Shown in pieces: positions 9,974-19,441 of a DNA stretch of 19,441 nucleotides (within the stretch, counting starts at the first letter, position 1; each line of letters opens with the position of its first letter). Location: the NCBI GenBank assembly GCA_004325065.1, contig PITI01000141.1, positions 1 through 19,441 of the forward strand, given 5' to 3'. This stretch comes from Hamiltosporidium magnivora (Eukaryota > Microsporidia > Dubosqiidae). Both the position numbers and the translations under genes were made by a program. Under the pieces are notes generated by a model that saw nothing but the letters and a program-made list of their open reading frames with translations, did no database searches and had not been told where the DNA came from.

Positions 9974-10101
9974 TTAAGTCATTGTGTTTTCAGAAACAAA
10001 ATTACTAGAATTCGATTCTTGAAGAAAAGCATAAATAGAGATTTTTTTAGCACTATGATTGTTTCGTTATATACATAAAAAACATCTTTAATATGTTTAA
10101 T

Positions 10102-11635
10102 TTAACTTTTTCGACCCATTTTGTACGATATCTTCGCAGCCCATCTCTCTAGTATCAGATTGGCATGTTCGACTAGACCCTGCATTTTGGATTACATAAT
10201 CTTGCATGTATTACTCTAATGATTAAAGATGTCAGTATCATTTTAAGAAATAAATTATTAAAATATCGACTGTTATCAGATTACATTCTAACCGGTACAA
10301 TAAAGTTGAAAAACAGGAAACTAAATAAAAATTTCACTAATTTTTGAGTCATGATAGAAATCTTTCTGCTTTGAAAACTTGCTGTATTTATTCATGATCA
10401 ACACTAAAGCCCTGATCGATCCTTGGCCGCCTTCAGTAATACCGCCCACCGGTCTTTTTCCAGTGGGTTTGTTTACCTTTTCCGGGTTCATAACAAGAGG
10501 ATTTTAAAGAGTAGGTTGTTAGCCCTGCCCCCAACTCCAATCTCAACATGGAGTGCCAGTCTCTTTAAGTCCCCTCTTACGACAAGCAGAGAATACTTCA
10601 AGTCAATTCTGCTCCCGGTATGGCTGGGGAATGATTTTTCTACACGTATCACTTATATTATGAATCCAAAAAATATAAATCTTTTTATTAGGTATCTCTT
10701 AAGATCTACACAATTCTGTAAATTAGGCAGTTTTAAATGTGCTACTGAGACTTTTTTATAAATTACAATCAGCATTGTCATTAGTATACTCTTATTTGTA
10801 ATATGTAAAATGAAAACATGAATAAAACGAAATGAAACGATATAAGAAAAATAACATGATTTTTATGCTGTTTTATGTTGTTTAGTGCCGATGTCTATAA
10901 GTTTAAAATCCTTCTATTTTAGAAACATAAACAAAAAATTGTAATAAAAATAAGGGATAAGACAATATTTTTGATATTAAGTTCATATTTAACACATCCT
11001 AATTCTTTTTATACAAAAAAATATTAAGATAAGATGTATATGAAATAACAGGTAGTAATGTAATGTCTAGATGTGCTTATGAATATCGGGAAAACAATAT
11101 GATAATAGGATATGAGAATAGGAGAACTGTATAAAAACTTAAAGTATATTATCAAATTCAAAAATGGCATAGAAAATAACGGGGGTTCTTCTATTGAACA
11201 TTTTAGGGAATTTATTAGCCTTTTACATTTATTATTTTCAAATACGATATTATCAAGAATTTATAACTTTTTTTTCGACCAGATAATGTCTTTAGTTATG
11301 ATTATAATACCTTGATTGAATTTTTGGACTGGATTTTGCCTTTTAATACATTTTGGTTTTCCTCTTTCAGACCAAAATTTGCAACCATAGAAATTATCTA
11401 ACAACTTAATTCTTAAATACCCGTCGTATGGCGTGTAAAAAAATCGGCGCACGTTCATGATGAAACATTTATTCGGGGAATATAATGTTTTCGGTGTATT
11501 ATTTTTAAATGCAAATGAGAAAGAAACTGTTAAAAAAACCCAAGACCTTACAATTAGTTCACTTGGTTTATTATCTTTGCAAGATTTATTAGAATAAGAC
11601 AAAGTATTTTTACTATATGTCACCAAAATCACCAA
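10102..11635 (-). mobile_element. Decayed Mutator-like (MULE) transposase gene, with a nested insertion
   Basis: Three blocks in the right order and spacing fit a FLYWCH-type MULE transposase, the enzyme that cuts and pastes such elements. (1) An ATG frame at 11635-11261 (124 aa) contains YDGYLRIKLLDNFYGCKFWS followed by ERGKPKCIKR and a Gly-Ile-Ile-Ile-Ile-Thr strand. This resembles a FLYWCH zinc finger, but the Cys after the Trp and the terminal HxH pair are missing. (2) 10766-10653 reads IYKKVSVAHLKLPNLQNCVD then LKRYLIKRFIFFGFI, matching the MULE pattern of a QA[IL]xRKVQ-like helix, G-L-x-x-x-Y and an (R/K)-rich L-x-A-L-A-F helix. (3) 10185-10102 reads GLVEHANLILERWAAKISYK then MGRKS, matching the T-N-N-x-x-E-x-[WY] C-terminal motif. 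A SINE-like repeat at 10385-10632 lies between blocks 2 and 3; removing it leaves about 220 bases between them, near the expected distance. The DDE core is not readable. The family call is my inference from motif order. Confidence 0.55.
10385..10632 (+). mobile_element. SINE-like repeat, copy A, inserted in the MULE
   Basis: A 250-bp unit far less AT-rich than its surroundings, shared with three copies at 14664-15488. Landmarks in order are a left end resembling ATTCAT..ATC, CCTTGGCC, CAGTGGGTTTGTTTACCTTT, GGGTTCATAAC, AGGTTGTTAGCC, CCTCTTACGACAAGCAG and TCTGCTCCCGG near the right end. The length, dispersed distribution in both orientations and lack of a shared protein-coding function suggest a short non-autonomous retroelement. 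No clear tRNA-type A/B boxes or poly(A) tail can be assigned, so SINE is a working label. The same conserved core is, as far as I recall, common in invertebrate genomes. Confidence 0.65.
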
Positions 11636-14600
11636 GAATGTTTGATATAATTTAAGATATCTGGCATAATTTTAGTTATAACAGACAGTGTTAATATTTG
11701 AAATATATCTGCTTATTCATTTTTTTTAAAATCAGAAAAAAGATTTTTTTGGGTTTAAATTCAGCTCTTCATTCCTTTGTGACCAGATAAATAAGCGTAA
11801 TGAATATTGCATGATGTTTCGTAAATTCTTTCTCGGCGATTGACTCTTTTGAATGTTTTCGCTCTCTTTCTAAATCAAAATTTGATTTAAAAACGTGTTT
11901 TTTGTTTTCATATTAAAACTTTTCTTTTACTGTAATGATGATCAAGAAATGCTCTATAATTATTCCATAGTTTGGTTTTATCCCAATCATTTCTAAAATA
12001 CTTGGAATAATTGTCATGATATGAAATAGTCGCATAATTTTATTTCCAAAAAGCAAATGAAATATCATAATTAACTCATTTTACAAAGTTTCGAATAAAA
12101 ATAAAAATTATGAACTTTAAATATGAAATTTAATAGTATTTCTTCAAAAATAAAGTGGTTCTGTATTTTTTTGTTCGCTATATAGGTTATTTCAACATTT
12201 GGATTCGAAAAATGAAATAATATCTTAAATTAGTATACTTTCATATACACTTAAGTTTTAGACAACAAATTTTATTTGATTGGGCTATTTAATTTATTAT
12301 CTTAACATTATACAAATTTATGAAGTAAGTTTTGTAAATTAAAAAATATTTGCATATGGAAGAGCTTAGAAAGAACATCTCCTAGGAAAAATCGTGCAAA
12401 TATGTCGATGAATTTTAGTAAGGTTTTCTTAAATATTTTTTAATAATAAAAGGTTCGGATGGCATATGCTTATGGTTAAAATTACAAGTCTTTAATTTTT
12501 AGATAAAGAAATTTATTTGAGATATATTTTGATGCTGATCATTTTTTTAAAATATTTGAATAATAAATCATATTATTCTCCCAAAAACACCATAATATTG
12601 TAAAACAAGTATTAAATGTATCAAGATTTGCTATCGATTCCATAATTTTGCAGTTTAATAATCTTTTTAACATTGGAAATTACCCAAAATTTTCTTCATC
12701 TTGGAAATTTATCGCTATAAATTTGGTTTAATTAAATTTAATCAAAAAAATAATCAAAAAAATATCGAAATAAATACACATTGGTTTTCTATAATTAGAA
12801 ATTCTGATTATTAAGGCGTAATAAATCAAATATATCAATTATATTATATTAAATGAAAAACAATTAATGATTTGACATTTTTTTATAAAATTGAACATTT
12901 TGATTTGAATAAAAAATGGTTTCTCATGTCTTTGGATTGTAATAAATCGAACATTCCCATAGTATACATAATATAGTAACAGTGTAATTATGTCACAGCA
13001 AAACAGGTTATAAGTCGAATTTAAAATTAATGACTTCGAAAAAAAAAATTGAAAAAAATAACAATCTAGGCATGTTTCATACGTGCATTATATTAAAACA
13101 TTCGGTGTTTATATTATTGAAATAACGAAATACCAAAGATTTTTTTACTAAATTTATTACACTTTGATAAAATATATATTTTCAATTTTTTTAAATGTAA
13201 AATTTTTGTTTTTGCATAACCAATATAAAATCCAAACTAATTACTAAAATGATTTTTTTTACTTTCCCCTCATTTTTTGTTGGGTAAAAATATAATGACT
13301 TTTATAAATAATTTTAGAATTTCAATATAAAGTCTTCAAATATAACTTGTTACAATATTAAATTAAAAGCATTATTAATGCTCAGAGAATTCTAGATTTT
13401 TATACAGAAGCTGAAATAAATTGCTCTTTTGTAATTTGTAGCTTTTAAAATTGTGTAAAGTTATATTTCTTTGAAGAAGATCTGGGTACTATGAATTTTA
13501 AAATTATTCTATGAAACTTAGCTTTTTAAAATCATTATAATAATTGGGATCAAATTTATTTTGCACTGATAACGACTGAAATATTTCTGTGTGTTAAATC
13601 AAGTTTGTTTCTTTTAAATGTAATAAGCCTATTTCTTGATAGTTTTACAAATTAATAAACCTTACAAATATTATTATAAAGAAGTAGGCTCGCCTTGTAG
13701 AAACAAACAATATGTTATAGTATAAATCAATAATGAATTCTTTCGCAGTATAAGAAATATTATAGAAAACCCATCTTAGATAAATAATACATTCAAAAAT
13801 AGGCAGAGTATTTTTTTGTAAAAAAACATTTTAATTACTTGAGATGAAGATATTTTTTTATGCTAACTAGCCCAAATATGATTAATCAATCAGTTTAATT
13901 ATAAAACTATAATATTTGTGTTAATTATTTTTATTGTCGGTTTTTCTAAAAAAAGCTACAGAAATAGTATTTTGAGACTGTTTAAAATCATACAAAATTA
14001 TTATCTATAACATTTGGAAGTCTAAATTAAACGTTTAGTATAAATAATTCACAATCAACCGAAATTTGGTAAAAGGAAAATTTTTATCTTTGAAGAACTT
14101 AAGGCAATAATTCATTATATTTACTAAAACAATAAATATTTGAAGAGATCTACATGAACAGTCACGAAAATTTATAATTTATCTTTTCTTGCATTGAATA
14201 TTAATTTAATCTCAATCATGAGTTCGGTTTAAACATTTTTTTTCGAAAAGATTGAAATTATAATTAGTATAAATACTGAGTTGCAAACATAATAGTTTAT
14301 AAAGGGGTTTAAACCACATAAAAAGTATAGAAATTTGATGCCAAAAACATTTTATGTATAATTCAACATTTGCATTTTGAATCTTCATAGTTAGAAATGC
14401 AGAAGTGGATGGTAAAAATTACTTATAAAATCAAGAGTAATTGCCACTTTATCTTTAAATAATATAGCAGAATAGCCGCAAAACCTTTTAGACCGCATAG
14501 CAAGTTGACTTCTAACAAGGTTTCTAGGCCAATAACCTATTGGTTTTTATATTAAAGTAAAGAAAATCATTTCTCTAATGTTTATAATTTATGTTTTTGG

Positions 14601-14663
14601 ATGAAATGCCAACTTATCATACAGATGCTCAAAAAATAAAAATTTATCTAGAAATATTTTTAA
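11636..14663. other. About 3 kb without a recognisable gene
   Basis: Long A/T runs with stops throughout. One spot is above background: a minus-strand frame with no ATG at about 11769-11935 containing DLERERKHSKESIAEKEFTK then HHAIFITLIYLVTKE and a stop. It lies just upstream of the MULE frame and could be decayed N-terminal sequence of that element or chance. A less AT-rich patch at about 14465-14545 has no readable motif. Confidence 0.45.
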
Positions 14664-14860
14664 AACTGCTTGCCGTAAGAGGCGACAAAATTTACTGATT
14701 CCCCAGATTGGGCGAGAGCTAAAAACCCATCCTTTAATATTACCTTGTTACAAAGCCCAAAAAAGTAAACAAACCCACTAGGAAGAGACAGATGAGTGGC
14801 ATTATTGAGGGTGTCTAAGGATTTTGCAGGGCTGTAGTGCCGAGGATGAAAAAATGAATA
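14664..14860 (-). mobile_element. SINE-like repeat, copy B (truncated)
   Basis: Same family as the repeat at 10385-10632, in reverse orientation: GCTTGCCGTAAGAGGCGAC at the left, GTAAACAAACCCACTAGGAA in the middle, and CAGGGCTGTAGTGCCGAGGA near the right end. The outer end beyond the TAAGAGGCGAC core, with GAGCAGAATTGG, is missing, so the copy is truncated there. It is more diverged than copy C. A 70-codon frame inside it is a by-product of the repeat. Confidence 0.65.
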
Positions 14861-14988
14861 TTTTTGCAACAAATATTCAAATGAAATACTAGGAATTTTA
14901 AAAATTTTCCAGCTTTCAGTTCAATAATATTTATAATTTTGCTCGCTATTTTATTTGCGCTTTTAGAATACCAAGTATCTAAACATTT

Positions 14989-15216
14989 CCCATCATGTCG
15001 GGAGCAGAATTGGCTTGGAGTATTCTATGCTTGTCGTAAGAGGCGACTAAAAGGGACTGATCCTCAATGTTGGGGTTGAGCGTTGGGCCAACAACCTACC
15101 ATTTTAAACCACTTTGTTACGAAACCCAATAAATAAACAAACCCACTGGAAAAAGACCGGGGCGATTTACTAAGGGAGGCCAAGGCTTGCACAGAGCTGT
15201 AGTGCCAAGGATAAAT
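14989..15216 (-). mobile_element. SINE-like repeat, copy C (best preserved)
   Basis: The most complete copy of the family: GGGAGCAGAATTGGCTTGG at one end, CTTGTCGTAAGAGGCGACTA, GGGCCAACAACCTACC, AACAAACCCACTGGAAAAAG, GCCAAGGCTTGCACAGAGCT and GTAGTGCCAAGGATAAATGA at the other. It probably represents the youngest insertion. It faces copy D (15271-15488) across a 54-base spacer, the two forming an inverted repeat. Confidence 0.75.
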
Positions 15217-15270
15217 GAATGAACTACCAAAACAAACATTCTCTAAAATTAAATACCCAAATTTTTTTCT

Positions 15271-15488
15271 ATTATTCTTGGCAGTACAGCCTGCACGAGT
15301 CTTGGCCTCTTCTGTAATACCGCCTACGAGTTTTTATAGTGAGTATGTTTACTTTTTCGGGTTTCGTAACAACGAGGTTTATAAGGTTAGCTCTACGGCG
15401 AACCCCCACTAAAGGACCAGTCCCTTTTAGTCGCCTCTTAGGACAATCAGGGAATCCTTAAGCCAATCCTGCTCCTGGCATGGTGGGA
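15271..15488 (+). mobile_element. SINE-like repeat, copy D, inverted relative to copy C
   Basis: Reads in the same direction as copy A: TTCTTGGCAGTACAGCCTGC, TCTTGGCC, TTTTCGGGTTTCGTAACAAC, GACCAGTCCCTTTTAGTCGC, CTCTTAGGACAATCAGGGAA and CTGCTCCTGGCATGGTGGGA. It is moderately diverged in the middle. The pairing with copy C means a transcript of this locus could fold into an arm of about 220 base pairs with mismatches. Confidence 0.7.
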
Positions 15489-16284
15489 AAACACAAAAAA
15501 TATTTAAAGATCAAAATTAACAGATTAACACATGAAGTCGCTATTGATGATTTGTACTAGTAAATTTAGTTTAAATTTCCATGAATCATTAGCATTAACT
15601 TTCAGCTATATCAATCCAATTAATAATTAATTATGCCACTGATTTTCGTTATTTCATATTTTTTTTAATTTAAAATAATATAAAATTAGATTTATGTTCA
15701 AAAAAAAATGTTAAAAACCAAATAAATTTTCTTTGCATAAAAAATTCATGATAAAAATTATCTATAATTGAATTCTTATTTGTAAATGTACCTATAGATT
15801 TATATGTTGTTTTCTTTCTTAAAAACGCTCCGTATACTAAAAAATTTGGGGTGCTATATAAATTATACTACGGATCGGATAAATATGTGCGTGTAGAAGT
15901 TTGGAGATCACTGTTAAGATAACCAACGAAAAAAAAGTAAAAAAAAATCTTTAAAAAATAAACACGAGAGGAGTAAACATAGAATTTAAATCAAAAATAA
16001 TTAATCACACCAGAGATCTATGTTTATACACGTTGTATTTAAAAACCTTCTAAAAAATAAAACAGTGCGCCATCATGATGGTAGGAAAGTAAATCAAATA
16101 TTTGATCAATTCTTTGCCAGATTATCTTGTTATATTCTTGAATGCGAAGTTACATTACAGAATATTTCTTGTTTTATTCATTTCTGTGAAAATCGAAACC
16201 AATATTTCAACTTAAGTTCAAATTCGAAAAACTGATAGATGCAAATGATGAGATTTATATTTAGTCTAAAGAAGCTATTTAAAT
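15489..16284. other. AT-rich stretch without a gene
   Basis: No coding or RNA gene was seen. A 71-codon plus-strand frame at 16020-16235 starts with an ATG but has no recognisable features and is compatible with chance. The right part may include 3' untranslated sequence of the LINE read on the opposite strand. Confidence 0.45.
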
Positions 16285-17835
16285 AATTCCGCCGAGTGAC
16301 TAAAAACTTTATGCCCCTCCAAGTGGCATTACAGCTCTTGGCGAGCTCGAGCCTCTTTAACAATCTTTCTTCATTCTTCTCTATTATGTGCTTTTGTTTT
16401 CCATTCCCTCACATTAAGCAATCTCTGGTCGTTTTCCGCCCATCTATCCATCTTTTCAGTGGTCTACCTCTTCTTCTTTTATTATTAGGTTTAAATGTGT
16501 AGACTAGACTTACGCTTCGACCAGGTGGTATTCTTACTTTATGTTCTATCCATATAACCTTCTTTTTTTCGGTAATCAGATTTAATTCTCGATAGAGATC
16601 ATAAATTTATTAGTATTTTTTTATTTCCACTCATTTTTGATATTTATAGACCATTTATTCTACGTGTATATTTCTTTACCACATGTTTAAAAGTGTTTTA
16701 TCTCTTTTTGTCATTATCCAAGTCTCAGATTCATACATTAAGACAGTTTATCTGAAAGCTCTGTATATACTTTTTTTGTATCTATACTTATATATCTTGA
16801 GAAAATTAAGTTTTGCAGTGCAAAGTACACCTTGTTTACCATCTTCATTCTTTCTTTTGTTTTCTCATTACATTCTTGTTTCCATCTATAAAGATTCCTA
16901 AAAATATAAAACTCGATACTTTTTCGAATTTAAATAGCCAATTTCTAGGTTATTCACTAGATTTCTTTATAGGTATTTCATTTTCATTTACTTTGTCTTG
17001 TTCTCATTTATCTTTAATCCGGCCTTTGCAGATTCTGCTGCTATAACACCAAACAAAAATTTTATATCTTCTTAATTTCTTCAAATAATTTTTATGTCGT
17101 CAGCATAGGCTATATATAAAATTTTTCTGTCAAAAAGCATACTTCCTCCATATATTCTAGTGTATGATTAAATTACACGCATGATAATGTATTTCTTCGT
17201 TTAATACCTCGGTTTATTCCAAAATCATTTGAAGTATTATTTGCCAATAATACTTTTCCTTTTGTATTAGCCATAGTCATCTTTATTATTCTTTAAAATT
17301 TCGAGGAGATTTCGAAATCAAAAGAGCCTTGAACAGGTAGTAACGAACAATGCTATCTAAGCTTGCTTGTAATCTATAAAGGATGGTGCGTCAAAATATT
17401 ATATTCATAGCAGTTTTCGAGATCTTTTTCATCAAAATACTTGGTGTGTTGTCGATCTGTCGTTACGAAATCCAAATTGATAGTCTCCAATAACCTTTTC
17501 TACATATCACTCTAATCTATTCTCAAATACTTTGTTAAAAACTTTATATCTATATAAAAAGAGATGACCTTCTGTGATAAGTGCCTTTCATATTTAAACC
17601 CTTTTTATGAATTGGAAAAATTAGAGTTACATTCCAATCATCGAGCATTTTTTCATCATTCCAAATTGTTTGCATTAATTTGTATATGTTTTCTATTAAC
17701 TTATCAGCACTGTATTTTATAAGTTCTGGTGTAATTTTATCTCACCGGGTCTCCTATGATTTCACAGGCTCATAATAGCAGTTATGATTTCCTCAAGTGT
17801 TGATTCCATGATACTTTCTTTTTCTTCGATTCTAA
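16285..17835 (-). mobile_element. Decayed, 5'-truncated LINE (non-LTR retrotransposon) reverse transcriptase
   Basis: Read on the minus strand from about 17835 down, the blocks follow the order of a non-LTR reverse transcriptase. ESIMESTLEEIITAIMSL precedes a PGE (loop before motif 1). A clean 57-codon block at 17738-17568 contains ITPELIKYSADKLIENIYKL and WNVTLIFPIHKKG. Then comes VEKVIGDYQFGFRNDRSTTH (motif 2a, about 17510-17440). VLLANNTSNDFGINRGIKRR is followed by LSC and a LFN-like HTLEY at about 17270-17165. The catalytic IAYADDI is intact at 17096-17113, followed by AGLKINE. A thumb-like FEKVSSFIFLGIFIDG follows, and finally a C-terminal KRRRGRPLKRWIDGRKTTRD at about 16480-16420. Blocks lie in different frames with many stops, so it is inactive. 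No endonuclease domain is visible upstream, which suggests 5' truncation. The clade cannot be assigned by eye. The RGRP-x-x-RW tail is common in invertebrate LINEs. Confidence 0.85.
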
Positions 17836-18061
17836 TATTCTTATTTCTGTGTTATACCAAGCACTTTACTCTTCTTCTGATTCATCTTCTTCAATGCTGG
17901 AAAAAGTCTATGGTTTTTTAATATATATTTTAAAGTATTTTGATTCTTAATTTTCGAAATTTTTTACGCAACGCAGTCTAAAACTAAATTATATAAGAGG
18001 TATAAGAGTAAAATAATTTTCCAAATCCTTATCTAGTTCTCTTTTGAAAAGTATAATTAAT
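17836..18061. other. Short stretch without a gene
   Basis: The first 60 bases read acidic on the minus strand (EEDESEEE at about 17890-17865) and may be decayed upstream LINE sequence. The rest is AT-rich and featureless. Confidence 0.4.
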
Positions 18062-19150
18062 ATAAGTCTAAAAAAAGTACCATATTGAACAAATTTGTTC
18101 CTCGAGTTACTTTGGAAAGTGATAACAACCCTGAATTCTCGAAGTAGATTGCTAAATACAAAAATTTAGAAAAACATTTAACATTTTTGCTATGGATATT
18201 GGTTTCTATTGTTCAAAATGTGTACAAATAACACTCTTAGTGTATAAATCAGATAAGTAAGTATGTCGATGAAACACTTAAACATGAACCAAATTTTGTA
18301 TTAAAAAACGGAATCGGAAAATTTAAGCGACAAGACATGTAGAAATCTCCTGAAAGAAAAGCTAGCTATCTATATATTGTCTAAATAAAGTAAAAAATAC
18401 ATTAAAACCTAAGCGTGTATTTAAATTAATCTAATGAACAATAATTTATTTAGATCATGCCTTGGAAACATCATTTTTAGACACACTTCAAAAAAAATTG
18501 ATGTGCGAATAGGAAGTAAATCTGAAATGAGAATACTATGTTGAGACTATTCAGAAGACGAAATTTTCACATTATACAAAATTTTTAAATCAAAAAATCG
18601 TTTATGCTGAAAACTTATTTATTTTTGACTTAAATGCAGGATATATATTTGGAAATATCCTAATACCTTATTTTAATGTATAAATCGAGACAAGAAAATA
18701 TACTCGGCAAAATTTCAGTAATATATGGCCATCTCTGTTTCATATTTTCTCGAATGAAAATTTTAAATATATCGAAAATCAAAATCTATAATTAGAATCA
18801 ATATGTAGTAAAAATTATGGAAAAATCGCGGATAATTTTAGCGTAAATACTCATGGTATCTAAAACATATAAATATTTAATGACAAAAGCTGCTTTTTTT
18901 TAGTAAACTAAATTCAATTTAAAAGCTCTAACTGAAACCCAAATTTTAACCAGTAAAGATGGAAATTTTCTTTTGGAAAAATTTAAGTAAAGATACATAT
19001 TTTTAACATTACAGTTTTTCTGCGATAAATTTGAAAAAAGAAATTATATTATTAAAAATATAGTTTCCGACAGACAACAGATTATCAAGAAGTATAAAAT
19101 CAATGTTATTCAAGATACTTTGGATAAAAACATAATTATATTTGCATAAA
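18062..19150 (+). pseudogene. Decayed coding region of about 1.1 kb, family unknown
   Basis: Three plus-strand blocks with clear coding character follow one another in different frames. Block A (about 18062-18386) contains NKFVPRVTLESDNNPEFSK and YVDETLKHEPNFVLKNGIGK with four stops. Block B (18453-about 18870) contains YYVETIQKTKFSHYTKFLNQ, NLFIFDLNAGYIFGNILIPY and FSNIWPSLFHIFSNENFKYI, with five stops in about 140 codons where about thirteen are expected. Block C (about 18925-19150) contains ALTETQILTSKDGNFLLEKF and IVSDRQQIIKKYKINVIQDT with one stop in about 70 codons. I recognise no domain. Phrases in A and C (VLKNGIGKFKRQ and LTSKDGNFLLEKFK) resemble each other loosely and may hint at an internal repeat. 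AT-rich DNA makes coding-like peptides easily, so the call is moderate. Confidence 0.4.
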
Positions 19151-19187
19151 AATAGTCTTCGCGCTTGTCACACGAGAAGGATTTTAT

Positions 19188-19410
19188 TTATATAAGAGGA
19201 CAATGAAAAATTCTTTTCCTACCAAAGGTTTGGCTTGATATTTTTGCTATAAGGTACTACTGATAAAAGTTTTCATGGTAAAAAAATGTGAAGGAAGGAT
19301 AACCACATAAAAAACTTTCTGCTTGGCAATGAATGTGTGAAACTGATATTAGAATCATTTTTTGCAATTTTGGAGGGAATAAAACCACACTACATCTCTG
19401 CTGTCTCATG
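19188..19410 (+). repeat. Second copy of the dispersed coding-like repeat
   Basis: 19281-19410 aligns by eye with 5981-6110: shared words include AACCACAT/AACTACAT followed by TAAAAA, then TTGGCAA.GA.TG.GT, a T-rich run with AATTTTG, and a match near the end around ATCT. The similarity also extends upstream at the peptide level (LLIKVFMVKKCEGRITT here, LKIIDLFVKSDGESTTT there). This copy has more stops. It lies directly downstream of the decayed frames at 18062-19150 on the same strand and may belong to them. The window ends 31 bases beyond it. Confidence 0.45.
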
Positions 19411-19441
19411 GGAGTTGTTATGAGGAGGAGAGATCTAAGAA

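Noticed and set aside
10423..10761. 112-codon plus-strand frame containing S-S-G-F-V-Y-L-F
   Set aside because: It is a translation of SINE-like copy A. The matching frames in copies B (14660-14872) and D (15215-15412) are short or broken, and the frame runs out of the repeat into MULE sequence on the opposite strand.
16683..17046. Plus-strand frames of 72 and 77 codons across the LINE
   Set aside because: They are antisense to the LINE thumb and palm region, whose minus-strand reading shows the reverse-transcriptase motifs.
18110..18170. S-D-N-N-P-E-F phrase resembling the S-D-N-G-P-E-F of retroviral-type integrases
   Set aside because: No first catalytic Asp region, no downstream Glu helix and no zinc finger in the right order; a single short phrase in AT-rich DNA is not evidence.
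1..19441. tRNA, rRNA or CRISPR-like arrays
   Set aside because: No T-loop GGTTCGA-type cloverleaf, rRNA core or spaced-repeat array was found by eye on either strand.

Overview
This window is very AT-rich eukaryotic DNA with almost no intact coding capacity. The only gene I would call with confidence is a small intronless homeodomain protein on the minus strand at 2900-3379. Its layout (about 160 residues, a short N-terminal A-A-L-G-L-L-type stretch, then a divergent homeodomain with V-Q-I-W-F-Q-N-T-R-Q in helix 3) is most like the compact homeobox genes of microsporidia. A sparse, extremely AT-rich, transposon-laden genome would fit one of the large-genome microsporidia. That host assignment is inference from one gene plus base composition; an AT-rich animal genome is the main alternative.

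Layout. 1-500 holds two short tandem arrays: a 36-bp unit ending in a transposon-TIR-like sequence, then a 77-bp unit. 500-2600 is AT-rich and essentially empty. 2650-3420 is the homeodomain gene, with an open acidic reading frame just downstream in another frame. 3420-4970 is empty. 4975-5109 is a decayed LINE reverse-transcriptase fragment (YADG for YADD). 5918-6277 is a decayed coding stretch that has a second, weaker relative at the right end of the window (about 19190-19410). 6500-8740 is poor in features. 8744-9973 (minus) holds the corpse of an unidentified protein-coding gene in several frame-shifted blocks. 10102-11635 (minus) is a decayed Mutator-like (MULE) transposase, with a degenerate FLYWCH-like finger and a SINE-like repeat nested inside it. 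11640-14660 is empty. 14660-15490 has three more copies of that SINE-like repeat, two of them head to head as an inverted pair. 16285-17835 (minus) is a recognisable but heavily mutated LINE reverse transcriptase. 18062-19150 (plus) is another decayed reading frame I cannot identify.

Taken together this is a transposon graveyard around one probable transcription-factor gene. The intact genes do not form a pathway. The notable points are the nested MULE/SINE structure, two unidentified pseudogenes with clear coding signal but no recognisable family, and the contrast between a microsporidian-like gene and mobile elements of a type common in invertebrate animals, which suggests horizontal transfer from a host or a mixed or mis-assigned assembly.
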